Of a DNA stretch of 64,000 nucleotides, positions 27,193 to 37,062 are shown one piece after another (the first letter of the stretch is position 1; each line of letters opens with the position of its first letter). Made by a program: the position numbers and the translations under genes. The DNA is taken from NCBI GenBank assembly GCA_021804965.1, contig JAJZGG010000004.1, positions 1-64,000 on the forward strand, given 5' to 3'. Source of the DNA: Acidobacteriota bacterium (GTDB lineage: Bacteria > Acidobacteriota > Terriglobia > Terriglobales > Acidobacteriaceae). The notes beneath the pieces are model-generated. The model saw only the letters and a program-made list of their open reading frames with translations, was not told the DNA's origin and searched no databases.

Positions 27193-29058
27193 TCACACCT
27201 TCCAGTACACGCTGTAGCGCTGCGCCGCCACCTTGTAGAGCGGCAGCACCGCAACCGTTCCCTGGCTCGTCTGCGCGCGGAAGCCATCCGCGCTTCCCGC
27301 CGCCGCCTCCACCGATGCGCCTTTCAGCTCCGGCAGCGGCATCGCCGCCGGCAACTTCGCCGGCACCGTGGCACCGCTGTCAATCACCCGCATCGGCTCC
27401 GGCACCGCTGCATCTCCCAGGTCCGCCGCCAGCACCGTTGGCCCGTGCAGGAATGCCGCCACTGAACCATCCCCGGCCAGCACTTCGCGCCGCACCGCCA
27501 TCGGCAGCGCCAGCGTCAGCGTATCGCCGTCCTGCCACCGTCGCCGCACCGCCACATGGCTGCCGGGATCGGCCGTGGCCTCCAGCAGTCTTCCATTCAC
27601 GCGAATCTCCGCACGCCCGGCCACCCAGCCCGGAATCCGCAGATGGATCGTGCGTTCGCTTGGCTGCTCCAGATGCAGCGTCAGCGTTGTCCCCTGCTCC
27701 TCCGGAAAGCCGGTGCGCTGGGTCAGCCGCAGACCTGCCTCCTTCCACGTCAGCGTCGAGGACAGATACTGGTTCACCACAATCGCATCCCCGCGCCGGA
27801 AATAGATCGTATCCGCAAACTTGGCAAACTCCTCGGCGCCTGTCCCGGTGCAGCACCAGAACGAGTGCTCCGCCGAGTTGTACGCGCGCCAGTACCCGGC
27901 CGCCAGCGGGAAAAAGTACTGCTTCAACCCCGCCGCATTCTGCGTGCCCAGCCGGCAGTTGAAGAGCGACCGCTCATAGGCGTCCATCCATCGCGCATCG
28001 CCGCTCCAGCCATACACCAGCCGCTCCAGCTTCATCAGGTTATAGGCCACGCAGCACTCCGCATTCGTCCATCCCAGCGTGCCCTTCAGGTCTTCGGCCG
28101 GCGACTTCCAGTGCTCATCCAGACTCGTGTTGCCAATCGCGTAGCTGCGCGCCGTCAGCACCTCTTCCAGAAAGTACTCCGCAATCTCCCGGTACCGTCG
28201 CTCCCCGGTCACCTCATACATCCGCGCAGCACCAATGATCTTCGGCACATTCGTATTCGCATGCAGCCCCTGCAGCGCATCCCGCCGCGCCGCCAGCGGA
28301 TTCAGAAACGACGGCTGCTCAAACAGGTGCGCCGTCTCCAGATACCGGCTTTTCCCTGTCGTTGCCGCCAGATTCACCAGCACCTCGTTCATCCCGCCAT
28401 ACTCGGTCCGCAGCATCGTCTGTCGTTGATCCTCGCCGATGCCCACGAAGTACTGACTCACCCACTGCGCCATCCCCTCGGCCACCTGCAGCGCATCCGT
28501 GTTCCCCGCCAGCAGATACATGTCCAGCAACCCGGCCATGATCTTGTGCCAGGTATAGAACGGAGCCCACACCGGCTTGTCCGCAGCCAGCCGTGCAAAC
28601 AGCTCCGGCGGAAACGCGCTCAGATATCCGTTCCCGTGCTTCTTCTGGCACTGCGCCAGCCCATCCACCAGTGCATTGCCCTTGTCGCGCAGGACTGCGT
28701 TGCCCGCCCCGGCCCAGGCCAGCGCACAGGCAGAAAGCATATGCCCGCCCGTGAAGTGCCCGCGCAGTTCCACGCTCGGAGCCTCCCATCCGCCCAGCGG
28801 CTCCGCGCTTGTCGGCAGTGCCGCCGTCAGCCGGAAACAGTGCAGCATCCGGTCCACATTCAGGCTGTCCAGATAGCGCGCATTGATCTCCTGCTGCCGC
28901 TCGAAGATCCCCGTCTCCAGCCGCACCGCATGCAGCGGAAACGGCTCCAGCAGCCCGCTCACCGGGGCCAGAGGCTCCGCCGTTGCCAGCTGCCGCAGCG
29001 GCAGCGCACAGGCCGCTGCTCCGGCCTGCAGAAAATCACGTCGCGACCAGTGCCGCAT
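27193..29058 (-). CDS. glycoside hydrolase family 127 (beta-L-arabinofuranosidase type, DUF1680)
   Basis: WTNAECCVAYNLMKLERLVYGW and HSFWCCTGTGAEEFAKFADTIYF (Glu/Cys metal site), LRIPGWVAGRAEIRVNG; Tat-like RRDFLQAG start at 29058. Confidence 0.9.
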   Translation of the reverse strand: MRHWSRRDFLQAGAAACALPLRQLATAEPLAPVSGLLEPFPLHAVRLETGIFERQQEINARYLDSLNVDRMLHCFRLTAALPTSAEPLGGWEAPSVELRGHFTGGHMLSACALAWAGAGNAVLRDKGNALVDGLAQCQKKHGNGYLSAFPPELFARLAADKPVWAPFYTWHKIMAGLLDMYLLAGNTDALQVAEGMAQWVSQYFVGIGEDQRQTMLRTEYGGMNEVLVNLAATTGKSRYLETAHLFEQPSFLNPLAARRDALQGLHANTNVPKIIGAARMYEVTGERRYREIAEYFLEEVLTARSYAIGNTSLDEHWKSPAEDLKGTLGWTNAECCVAYNLMKLERLVYGWSGDARWMDAYERSLFNCRLGTQNAAGLKQYFFPLAAGYWRAYNSAEHSFWCCTGTGAEEFAKFADTIYFRRGDAIVVNQYLSSTLTWKEAGLRLTQRTGFPEEQGTTLTLHLEQPSERTIHLRIPGWVAGRAEIRVNGRLLEATADPGSHVAVRRRWQDGDTLTLALPMAVRREVLAGDGSVAAFLHGPTVLAADLGDAAVPEPMRVIDSGATVPAKLPAAMPLPELKGASVEAAAGSADGFRAQTSQGTVAVLPLYKVAAQRYSVYWKV

Positions 29059-29096
29059 CTCATCCCTCCCCGGCGCATCCGGCGCCACCTGCCTGT

Positions 29097-30215
29097 TTAC
29101 TGGCAATCCTTCTGGAAGCACAGGTTCTTGCTGAAGAACGGCATCACATGATTCTGGAACCGGTCTGCCACCGCGCTGGTATGCGTGCCGGGATAGATCG
29201 TGAAGCTGTTCGCAATCCCATAGTCATCCATCATCGTGTGCAGCTTCGCCGCATCAAAGCGCAGCCCATCCTGGTCGCCCACGTCCATCGCAATCGCCCG
29301 ATACCGCTTCAGCTGATCCATATACTGGTCGGCAAAGGACAGCGGAGCATTCGCCGCCCACTTGGCCACAATATCCGGCTGCACCACGCCGTTCTTCGTC
29401 GGCAGGTCAAAGTACATCGGCGGATTCTTCGGGTCCGGCGACCAGGCTGCCGCCACGGCCAGTTGCGCCCGCACAAAAAACGACAGCGAGGCCGAGTCCT
29501 GAGGTCCTTTCATTCCGGCCACCACCTTTTCCAAACCCGCATCGCGCTCGCTCACCGGCCGTGCCGACATGCAGCACGGGCTCATGATGTAGAGCGCCCC
29601 AAAGACATCCGCATGCTTCATCCCGATCCGCGATGCCCCATATCCGCCCATCGAATGACCCACCAGTCCGCGGCTGTTCCGCTCGGGAATCGTCCGATAG
29701 TGCGCATCGATGTACGACACCACATCCTGCGCGATAAAGTTCTCGAAGTCTCCGGTCGTGATCGAGCTCGAATACATGGAGCCATTGTGCATCGTCTTCG
29801 AATCCGGAAACACCAGGATCATCTCCTTCGATCCCAGCGCATAGGCACCCTCCACCGTCTGCGGCACATGGATTTCATGCGTCCACTGCTCGGCGCCAAT
29901 CGAGTAGCCATGCAACGCATACACCACCGGATAGCGCCGATGCTTCTCCCGCGCATAGCTCGGCGGCAGCATCACGATCACGTCGCGATCCACCGCATCC
30001 CCCTCCAGATTGCCTTCCAGGTGCTTGCCATGAATCTTGATATGCTCCACCGTCACCGGCTTTGCATTCGGAACCACAGGCGGCACAATCGTCTGCACCT
30101 GCGCGCCCAGCGTGGCCGCTGCCATCACCAGCACCGCCGCCGCGCTCATCCACTTCCACATCGGTTTCCTGTCCATCCTCATTCGCCTTTCCGGGCATCG
30201 CGTGCCCGCGTCCAT
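29097..30215 (-). CDS. secreted alpha/beta-hydrolase esterase (esterase D/CE1-like)
   Basis: 372 aa; VIVMLPPSYAREKHRRYPVVYALHGYSIGAEQW, GLVGHSMGGYGASRIGMKHADVFGALYIMSPC. Confidence 0.88.
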   Translation of the reverse strand: MDAGTRCPERRMRMDRKPMWKWMSAAAVLVMAAATLGAQVQTIVPPVVPNAKPVTVEHIKIHGKHLEGNLEGDAVDRDVIVMLPPSYAREKHRRYPVVYALHGYSIGAEQWTHEIHVPQTVEGAYALGSKEMILVFPDSKTMHNGSMYSSSITTGDFENFIAQDVVSYIDAHYRTIPERNSRGLVGHSMGGYGASRIGMKHADVFGALYIMSPCCMSARPVSERDAGLEKVVAGMKGPQDSASLSFFVRAQLAVAAAWSPDPKNPPMYFDLPTKNGVVQPDIVAKWAANAPLSFADQYMDQLKRYRAIAMDVGDQDGLRFDAAKLHTMMDDYGIANSFTIYPGTHTSAVADRFQNHVMPFFSKNLCFQKDCQ

Positions 30216-30252
30216 CTCTTGCGGTCTTCGTCGTCTTGCTGCCTTCGTCGAT

Positions 30253-31959
30253 CTATTGCAGCCGCATCACCGTCACCGACAGCGGTGGCAGCGTCATCTG
30301 CAGGTGTCCTGCGTGCAGGCTTCCATGCACGGGTTTCGGCATCACCGCATGCGGATTGTCAAAGCTGTTGATGCTGTCCACGGCTGCAGCCGTCAGCGTC
30401 TGGCCGTCAACCTCCGCGTCCGCCTTCAGGTCTCCGGCGCTCAGCCCTGCATCGATCGTCACCGCCTGCTTCGGATCCACATTCGTCATCTCCAGCCACA
30501 GCCGGCCCTTGCTGTCCCGCGCCGCCAGCGCATCCACGCGCGGCAGCGTCACGCTGTCTTCGGTAAAGCTGCCACCATCCAGCCGCACCGGCACAAACGT
30601 CGCATCCTGGAACGGCACATACAGCTGATAAACGTAGTAGGTCGGCGTCAGCACCATCTTCGGTCCGTCGGTCAGGATCATCGCCTGCAGCACATTCATC
30701 ATCTGCGCAATGTTGGTCATCCGCACCCGGTCCGCATGCCGCGCAAAGATGTTCAGCTGCATCGCGGCCAGAATCGCGTCCCGCATGCTGTTCTGCTGCA
30801 TCAGAAACGCAGGATTTGTCCCCTTCAGCGGCGCATGCCAGGCGCCCCACTCGTCCACCACCAGGGCCACCTTCTTCTCCGGGTCATACTTGTCCATCAC
30901 CGCTTCCTGCTTGCGCAGCAGCCCATCCATGCCCATCCCCGACTGGATCGTCCGCACATAATCCTTCAACCCGAATCCGGTCGATGGCGTCGATGGCGGC
31001 CACCCATTCGGCACCGTGTACCAGTGCAGCGACATCCCCTGAATATCCCAGCTCCAGTCATGCTGTTTCCACGCCTGCATCACCGCCTCGGTCCACTTCG
31101 TATCCGCCGTTCCCGGACCCACGGCGATCTTCCACATCTGGTCGTCATGCTGCTGCGCCGGGTTCATGTTGTTCACAAACCGGCTGTAGCGCTTCATCTG
31201 GCTCACATAGAACTCCGGCGACATATCCCCGCCGCAGCTCCAGCTCTCGTTGCCCAATCCCAGAAAACCCACCCGATACGCGGCCGCATGTCCGTTGGCC
31301 GCGCGTTCCCTGGCCAGTGCCGTCGGTGCCGCCGCCGTCATGTATTCCACCCAGTCGGCTGCCTCCTCCACCGTCCCCGATCCCACATTCACCGAGACAT
31401 AGGGTGCGCTGCCAATCTGCTGCATAAAGTCCAGAAACTCGTCCGTGCCAAAGGCATTCGTATCCACCACATTGCCCCAGGCCGCATTCAGCGTCGCCGG
31501 ACGCTGCGCCGCCGGGCCAATCCCCTTGCGCCAGTGGTACTGGTCGGCAAAGCAGCCGCCCGGCCAGCGCACATCCGGCACATGGATCGCCCGCAGCGCC
31601 TCCACCACATCCTTGCGTATCCCGCGCGTATTCGGAATCGCCGAATCCGGTCCCACCCAGATCCCGCCATAGAGCCCATGGCCCAGATTCTCGGCGAACT
31701 GGCCAAACAGGTAGCGGCTGATCTTCGTCCCCGCATGCGCTCCATCCCCGGTTGCCGCTCCCTGGCTCACGTCCACCGTGATGGCCACCGTCGACGGCTG
31801 CTGCGCTCCGGCAGCCGGCAGCAGCAGCAGCGCCAGTCCGGCACACACCCCCTGCCGCAGCAGCAGGCCAGCCATGCCGCCACTCCGCTTCCAACTCCAA
31901 CCCTGCCGCAACCCCGCTGCCATCCCCTGCCGAACGACCTGTTCCATCTGCTCTCGCAT
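30253..31959 (-). CDS. GH51 alpha-L-arabinofuranosidase, secreted
   Basis: ISRYLFGQFAENLGHGLYGGIWVG, VRWPGGCFADQYHWRKGIGP, GFLGLGNESWSCGG. Start may be 31875 (MAGLLLRQG). Confidence 0.92.
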   Translation of the reverse strand: MREQMEQVVRQGMAAGLRQGWSWKRSGGMAGLLLRQGVCAGLALLLLPAAGAQQPSTVAITVDVSQGAATGDGAHAGTKISRYLFGQFAENLGHGLYGGIWVGPDSAIPNTRGIRKDVVEALRAIHVPDVRWPGGCFADQYHWRKGIGPAAQRPATLNAAWGNVVDTNAFGTDEFLDFMQQIGSAPYVSVNVGSGTVEEAADWVEYMTAAAPTALARERAANGHAAAYRVGFLGLGNESWSCGGDMSPEFYVSQMKRYSRFVNNMNPAQQHDDQMWKIAVGPGTADTKWTEAVMQAWKQHDWSWDIQGMSLHWYTVPNGWPPSTPSTGFGLKDYVRTIQSGMGMDGLLRKQEAVMDKYDPEKKVALVVDEWGAWHAPLKGTNPAFLMQQNSMRDAILAAMQLNIFARHADRVRMTNIAQMMNVLQAMILTDGPKMVLTPTYYVYQLYVPFQDATFVPVRLDGGSFTEDSVTLPRVDALAARDSKGRLWLEMTNVDPKQAVTIDAGLSAGDLKADAEVDGQTLTAAAVDSINSFDNPHAVMPKPVHGSLHAGHLQMTLPPLSVTVMRLQ

Positions 31960-32071
31960 CCTTCCGCCTCACCTGCTCCATCTGCTTCAGCCGCCATCGG
32001 CGCTGCCGTCTGGCGCATTGCACCGCATGGCCTCGCACGCTCATCCCCTGCCTCCGCAGCATGCATCTTCC

Positions 32072-32087
32072 GCGAAAACGCTTTCGC
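32072..32087. promoter_or_regulatory. LacI-family-like operator
   Basis: GCGAAAACGCTTTCGC, 16-bp near-palindrome centred on CG, between divergent GH51 and the SASA esterase. Confidence 0.6.
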
Positions 32088-32306
32088 AACCGGCCTTTCC
32101 TGAGCCCACAAAACATAACAAACCCTCACCACCCCGCGCAAGAAAATAAATCGATACAGTAGACGATTTCTGAGACTATCCACCCCGCTCTTCCGTCGTG
32201 TATAGTGCCGCTGTTGGCCGCTTTTTCCTGCTTCGGCTCGGCAACTGTCGGCATGCAAACCCATTTCCAGCACCTCACCCTTGCACCCAGCCATCGGAGT
32301 CTGTTC

Positions 32307-34298
32307 ATGAAACCTGCTGCTCTCGTTCTGCTACTCGCCGCAGCTCTGCCCGTCCTCGCGCAGCCCACGCCGGGCATCTTTCGGATGAAGCCCATCGACC
32401 CCCATTCCCAGCCCTTCGTCAGCACCCTCTTTGCCGACAACATGGTCCTGCAGCGCGGCAAGCCGGATGTCCTCTGGGGCTGGTCGGAACCGGGCGACAC
32501 CATCCACGTCACCCTCGGCGACCACACTGCCACGGCCGTTGCCGCTGCCGATCACCGCTGGCAGCTTTCCATCCAGCCGCCGCCCGTCGGCGGGCCATAT
32601 ACGCTCCAGATCACCGGCGACCACCAGTCCGTCCAGCTTCACAACATCCTCATCGGAGACGTCTGGCTCTGCAGCGGGCAATCCAACATGCAGCTGCCGC
32701 TGCGCATGGTCAAGGATGGTGAGGCCGAGGTCAAGGCAGCCGACGACCCCCAGGTCCGCTTCTTCAACGTCATGCCCCACACCGCCTACCGGCCCGTCAA
32801 CGTCGTGCAGGGCAACTGGCAGCCCGTCACCCCGCAGAACGCCACCTGGATGTCGGCCGTCGCCTGGTTCTTCGCCCGTGATCTCCGCCAGCACACCCAC
32901 GTTCCCATCGGCCTCATCATTGACGCCGTCGGTGGCACTCCGGCTGAATCCTGGACCGGCGCAGCAGCCCTGGCCCGCATCCACGACTTCGATGTCCCGC
33001 TGGCCGAGCTTGCCCGTCTTCGCGACCAGAATGCCCCCGAATACGGCAACTACATCGAGCACTGGTACGACCGCTACGACATCGGCCAGCAGCAGCACTG
33101 GCAGTCGCCCACCCTCGACGATGCCTCCTGGGCCCCGGTCACCATTCCCGGCGGCTTTGCCCAGCTTGGCGTGCCCACCACACCGGCCGTTGCCTGGTTC
33201 CGGCGTCAGATCACCCTGCCGGACCCGCTCCCAGCCGGTCGCGCCGCCATCTACCTCGGCTCCATCGAGCGCATGGACACCGTCTACATCAACGGACAGA
33301 TGGTCGGTGCCAGCTCCTGGGTTGAGAACCCGCGCGTCTACTTCCTGCGTCCCGGCGTCCTGCATCCGGGCACCAACTCCATCGTCATTCGCGTCTTCAA
33401 AACCAAGCCCGACGGCGGCTTTCTCGCCAAGCCGGCCGATCTCTACCTGAAGCTCGGCGACAACACATCCATCCCGCTGGCCGGCACCTGGAAGGGCAAG
33501 CTCAGCGTCGATGCCCGTCCGCCCCAGCCCATGCCGCTCACCTATGAGAACTGGCCCGTCATGCCCACCGTCCTCTACCAGGGCATGCTCAAGCCCATCG
33601 CGCCCGTCTCCCTCGCCGGAGCCATCTGGTATCAGGGCGAGCAGAACTCACCCCGCGGCTACGCCTACCGCCGCCTGCTTCCGGCCATGATTGCCGACTG
33701 GCGCCAGCTCTTCCAGCAGGGCAACTTCCCCTTCTACATCGTCAGTCTGCCCGCCTTCATGCCACGCAGTGCCACGCCCGTCAATGGCGATGACTGGACC
33801 GAAACCCGCGAGTCCCAGGCCATCACCGTTGCCACCGTGCCCAACACCTGCCTGGCCGTCACCATTGACACCGGAGACGCGGACAACATTCACTCCAAGG
33901 ACAAGGTCCCCGTCGGCGATCGCCTGGCCCGCTGCGCCCTGCGCGGCTATTACCACCAGAAGGTCGTCGATCAGGGTCCCACCTACACCCACATGAAGAT
34001 CAGCGGCAACCGTCTGCGCGTCTACTTTGCCCACACCCACGGCGGTCTGGTCGCCAAAGGGGGCAAGGCCGAGGAGTTTTCTCTCGCCGGTGCCGATCAC
34101 ACATGGTACTGGGCCGATGCCAGCATTCACGGCAACTCCATCGTGCTCACCTCGCCCCAGGTGCCGCATCCGGTTGCCGCGCGCTACGCCTGGCAGTCCA
34201 ACCCGCGCGCCACGCTCTACAACGGCGCCGGTCTACCCGCCGTGCCCTTCCGCACCGACGACTGGACCGAGCACACGCAGAACGCGCGTCCCTATTAG
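32307..34298 (+). CDS. sialate O-acetylesterase-like (SASA) carbohydrate esterase, secreted
   Basis: MKPAALVLLLAAALPVLAQ signal; LFADNMVLQRGKPDVLWGWSEPGD, IGDVWLCSGQSNMQLPL, PVSLAGAIWYQGEQN. Confidence 0.92.
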   Translation: MKPAALVLLLAAALPVLAQPTPGIFRMKPIDPHSQPFVSTLFADNMVLQRGKPDVLWGWSEPGDTIHVTLGDHTATAVAAADHRWQLSIQPPPVGGPYTLQITGDHQSVQLHNILIGDVWLCSGQSNMQLPLRMVKDGEAEVKAADDPQVRFFNVMPHTAYRPVNVVQGNWQPVTPQNATWMSAVAWFFARDLRQHTHVPIGLIIDAVGGTPAESWTGAAALARIHDFDVPLAELARLRDQNAPEYGNYIEHWYDRYDIGQQQHWQSPTLDDASWAPVTIPGGFAQLGVPTTPAVAWFRRQITLPDPLPAGRAAIYLGSIERMDTVYINGQMVGASSWVENPRVYFLRPGVLHPGTNSIVIRVFKTKPDGGFLAKPADLYLKLGDNTSIPLAGTWKGKLSVDARPPQPMPLTYENWPVMPTVLYQGMLKPIAPVSLAGAIWYQGEQNSPRGYAYRRLLPAMIADWRQLFQQGNFPFYIVSLPAFMPRSATPVNGDDWTETRESQAITVATVPNTCLAVTIDTGDADNIHSKDKVPVGDRLARCALRGYYHQKVVDQGPTYTHMKISGNRLRVYFAHTHGGLVAKGGKAEEFSLAGADHTWYWADASIHGNSIVLTSPQVPHPVAARYAWQSNPRATLYNGAGLPAVPFRTDDWTEHTQNARPY

Positions 34299-34337
34299 CG
34301 CCTGTTCCCGCTTCCGGGTACAGATCCTGACCCCAAC

Positions 34338-34378
34338 CGCCATCCGGCCGCAGGCATTTCGCTTGCGCCCGGATGGCG
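34338..34378. terminator. long hairpin between convergent genes
   Basis: CGCCATCCGG..CCGGATGGCG (10-bp outer stem) continuing as CGCA/TGCG and GC/GC around loop ATTTC. Confidence 0.65.
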
Positions 34379-34385
34379 CAGTACT

Positions 34386-35822
34386 TTATGCCGCCGGCAG
34401 CGTGAAGGAAAACACCGATCCATGACCCACCTGGCTGGTGCAGCGAATCGTTCCCCGATGCGCCTCCAGAATCGCCCGCACAATCGGCAGCCCCATTCCG
34501 GTTCCCGACACCAGCCCGCGCCGTGACCGTCCGCGATAGAACTTGTCAAAGATCATCGACTGTTCCAGCTCGTCGATCCCGGCTCCGCGGTCGGCCACAT
34601 GCACCGTCACCACTCCCGCCTCGCACTCGGCGCTCACGTGGATCGGGCTGCCCGGCTCGGAGTACTTGATCGCATTCTCCAGCAGGTGATGCATCGCCTT
34701 CGTGATGTACGCCAGGTCCATCTTCGCCAGCGGCAGGCTCTGCGGAATCCGCAGCTCCACCGGATGCTCGGCCAGCGCCTCGGCCACCTCCGCCATCGCC
34801 TGCTCCACGGCCGCCCGCACCGGATGCGGCTGCAGATCCAGCTTCACCTCGCGCGCGTCCAGTTGTGCCATCTCCACAGCTTCGGCAATCAGCCGGTTCA
34901 GCCGGTCCGTCTCCTCTTCAATCACCGCCAGCAGCTCTTCCCTCTGCTCCGCGTCCAGATTCGGCATCTGCCGCACGCTCGTGATCGATGCCTTGATCGA
35001 CGTCAGCGGTGTCCGCAGATCATGTGTGATCGAGTCCAGCAGCGCCGTCCGCAGCCGTTCGTTCTCCCGTGCCGCCTCTGCGCGGGTCAGCTTCTCCAGC
35101 GCCACGGCGCGCTCCACGGCAATGGCCACCAGCCCGGCCAGCGCCTCGGTTGTCTCCCGCGAGGGCAGCGTGCCCCGCAGCGCCACCGCGCCCGTCGAGC
35201 GCATGCCCATCATCAGCGGAGCATAGAGCACCCGCTCGCCATCCGTTTGCATATCGCGGCTCACCGCCGCCTCGCGCAGCCGCTCCGCCGGCAGGTCCAT
35301 CGCATTCCCGCTGGAGCGATAGATCCGGTTCCGGCTGCTGGCATAGAGCGCCACTTCCTCCAGCCCAAACAGCAGCGTGATGTCACCCGGTATCCGCGTC
35401 AGCAGTTCCGTTGTATTCTCCGTAATCAGCAGTTGCTGGCTCAGGTTATAGAGCTGTTCCACCTCGTGCCGTCGCTGGTTGGCCGTCTCCGCCTGGCTTC
35501 GCGCGCGCTCCGCCAGCTGGCTGGCGATGATCGCCGTCATCAGAAAGGCAAACAGCGCCACCCAGTTCCGCGTGTCGGCCACTGTCAGCGTGTAGATCGG
35601 CGGCAGAAAAAAGTAATTGAACGCCAGCGTTGCCAGCAGCGACGTAAAGATCGCGGGACGCAATCCCGCCCTCGCCGCCGTCACCAGCACCACCAGCAGG
35701 AACGAGAGCGAAACCGTGCTCAGGTTCGCATGCAGCAGCCGGAAATTCACCGCCGTAACAACCACCACCGCCAGGCTGCCCAGCCCATACGGCATCCATC
35801 GCAAGATTCCATTCCGTCGCAT
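34386..35822 (-). CDS. sensor histidine kinase corresponding to the KdpD C-terminal half (DUF4118 TM, GAF-like, HisKA, HATPase)
   Basis: MRRNGILRWMPYGLGSLAVVVVTAVNF..NYFFLPPIYTLTVADTRNWVALFAFL; ITHDLRTPLTSIKASI H-box; DRGAGIDELEQSMIFDKFYRG; GTGMGLPIVRAILEAHRG. Frame open to the stop at 34386. Confidence 0.9.
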   Translation of the reverse strand: MRRNGILRWMPYGLGSLAVVVVTAVNFRLLHANLSTVSLSFLLVVLVTAARAGLRPAIFTSLLATLAFNYFFLPPIYTLTVADTRNWVALFAFLMTAIIASQLAERARSQAETANQRRHEVEQLYNLSQQLLITENTTELLTRIPGDITLLFGLEEVALYASSRNRIYRSSGNAMDLPAERLREAAVSRDMQTDGERVLYAPLMMGMRSTGAVALRGTLPSRETTEALAGLVAIAVERAVALEKLTRAEAARENERLRTALLDSITHDLRTPLTSIKASITSVRQMPNLDAEQREELLAVIEEETDRLNRLIAEAVEMAQLDAREVKLDLQPHPVRAAVEQAMAEVAEALAEHPVELRIPQSLPLAKMDLAYITKAMHHLLENAIKYSEPGSPIHVSAECEAGVVTVHVADRGAGIDELEQSMIFDKFYRGRSRRGLVSGTGMGLPIVRAILEAHRGTIRCTSQVGHGSVFSFTLPAA

Positions 35823-35855
35823 GCGTAGTATTGTACGAAGTATTGAGGTTTGCGC

Positions 35856-37004
35856 ATGCCCGCCAACGAGGAAGATCGTCTTTCCCAAAAAACTCCCGAA
35901 GAGTGGCTGGAGAAAGCCGCCGAGGAAAAGACCGTCGGCATCTTCAAAATCTTCCTCGGCTACGCTCCCGGAGTCGGCAAAACCTACAGCATGCTCAGCG
36001 AGGCCCAGCGCCGCTCCAGCCGCGGCGAGGACATCGTCGCCGGCATCATCGAAACCCACGGCCGCAAGGGCGTCGTCGAGCTTGCCGGGCAGATCGAATG
36101 CATCCCCCGCCGCCAGCTTGAGTACAAGGGCGCCATCTTCGAGGAGATGGACGTCGATGCCATCCTCGCCCGCAGGCCCGCCGTCGTCCTCGTCGACGAG
36201 CTGGCCCACACCAACGTCATCGGCAGCCGCAACCGCAAGCGCTACGAGGATGTACTTGAACTGCTCGCCGCCGGCATCGACGTCCTCACCACCGTCAACA
36301 TCCAGCACGTCGAAAGCCTCGGGCCCACCATTCAGGGCATCACCGGCATCTCCGTCCGCGAAACCGTCCCCGACTGGGTGCTCGAGCGCGCCGACCAGGT
36401 CGTCATGGCCGACCTCACGCCCGAGGCGCTCCAGACCCGCATGCAGCGCGGCGACATCTATCCCCAGGACCGCGTCGATCGCGCTCTCGGCAACTTCTTC
36501 CGCCGCGGCAACCTGATGGCTCTGCGCGAACTGGCCCTGCGCCAGGTCGCCCGCACCGTCGATCGCAGCCTCGATGCCTATCTCCGTCGCAAGCGATTCG
36601 GAGATCACTGGCAGGTGCAGGAGCGCGTCGCCGTCTGCATGAGCGCCAGTCCCTCCGCCCAGCAGCTCATCGCCCGTGGCGCCCGCATCGCCGAGGGCAT
36701 CGATGCCGAACTCTTCGTCCTCCACGTCAGCGACAGCGAGGAACTCGATCCCGAGGAGCGTCGCAGCCTCCAGGCCAACATCCGCTTTGCGGAAAACCTC
36801 TCCGCACAGGTCGTCTTCCTCAAGGGCAAGACCGTCGCCAGTTCCGTCGCCGCCTTCGCCCGGGAAAAACGCATCACCCAGATCATCGTGGGACGAAAAT
36901 CCGTCCACGGCTTCCGCAAATATCTCTACTACTCCGCCATCCAAAGCCTGCTCAAGGGCGCTCCGCAGGTCGATGTCCACATCGTCACCCAGGACGCACG
37001 CTAG
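35856..37004 (+). CDS. KdpD N-terminal sensor domain plus Usp domain, stand-alone
   Basis: FLGYAPGVGKTYSML Walker A, RPAVVLVDELAHTN, TTVNIQHVESL, Usp-like AVCMSASPSAQQLIARG..RITQIIVGR; stops before any TM or kinase domain. Confidence 0.92.
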   Translation: MPANEEDRLSQKTPEEWLEKAAEEKTVGIFKIFLGYAPGVGKTYSMLSEAQRRSSRGEDIVAGIIETHGRKGVVELAGQIECIPRRQLEYKGAIFEEMDVDAILARRPAVVLVDELAHTNVIGSRNRKRYEDVLELLAAGIDVLTTVNIQHVESLGPTIQGITGISVRETVPDWVLERADQVVMADLTPEALQTRMQRGDIYPQDRVDRALGNFFRRGNLMALRELALRQVARTVDRSLDAYLRRKRFGDHWQVQERVAVCMSASPSAQQLIARGARIAEGIDAELFVLHVSDSEELDPEERRSLQANIRFAENLSAQVVFLKGKTVASSVAAFAREKRITQIIVGRKSVHGFRKYLYYSAIQSLLKGAPQVDVHIVTQDAR

Positions 37005-37036
37005 CCACCGAGATCACTCCCCGCGCCCACCACCGA

Positions 37037-37062
37037 CCCTCCCACTTTGGGAGGGATTTTTT
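37037..37062 (+). terminator. Rho-independent terminator after the kdpD N-terminal gene
   Basis: CCCTCCCA-CTT-TGGGAGGG followed by ATTTTTT. Confidence 0.88.

Noticed and set aside
35823-36980. N-terminal part of the 864-aa minus ORF 34386-36980
   Set aside because: Antisense to the well-supported KdpD N-terminal gene; real kinase homology starts at MRRNGILRW (35822).
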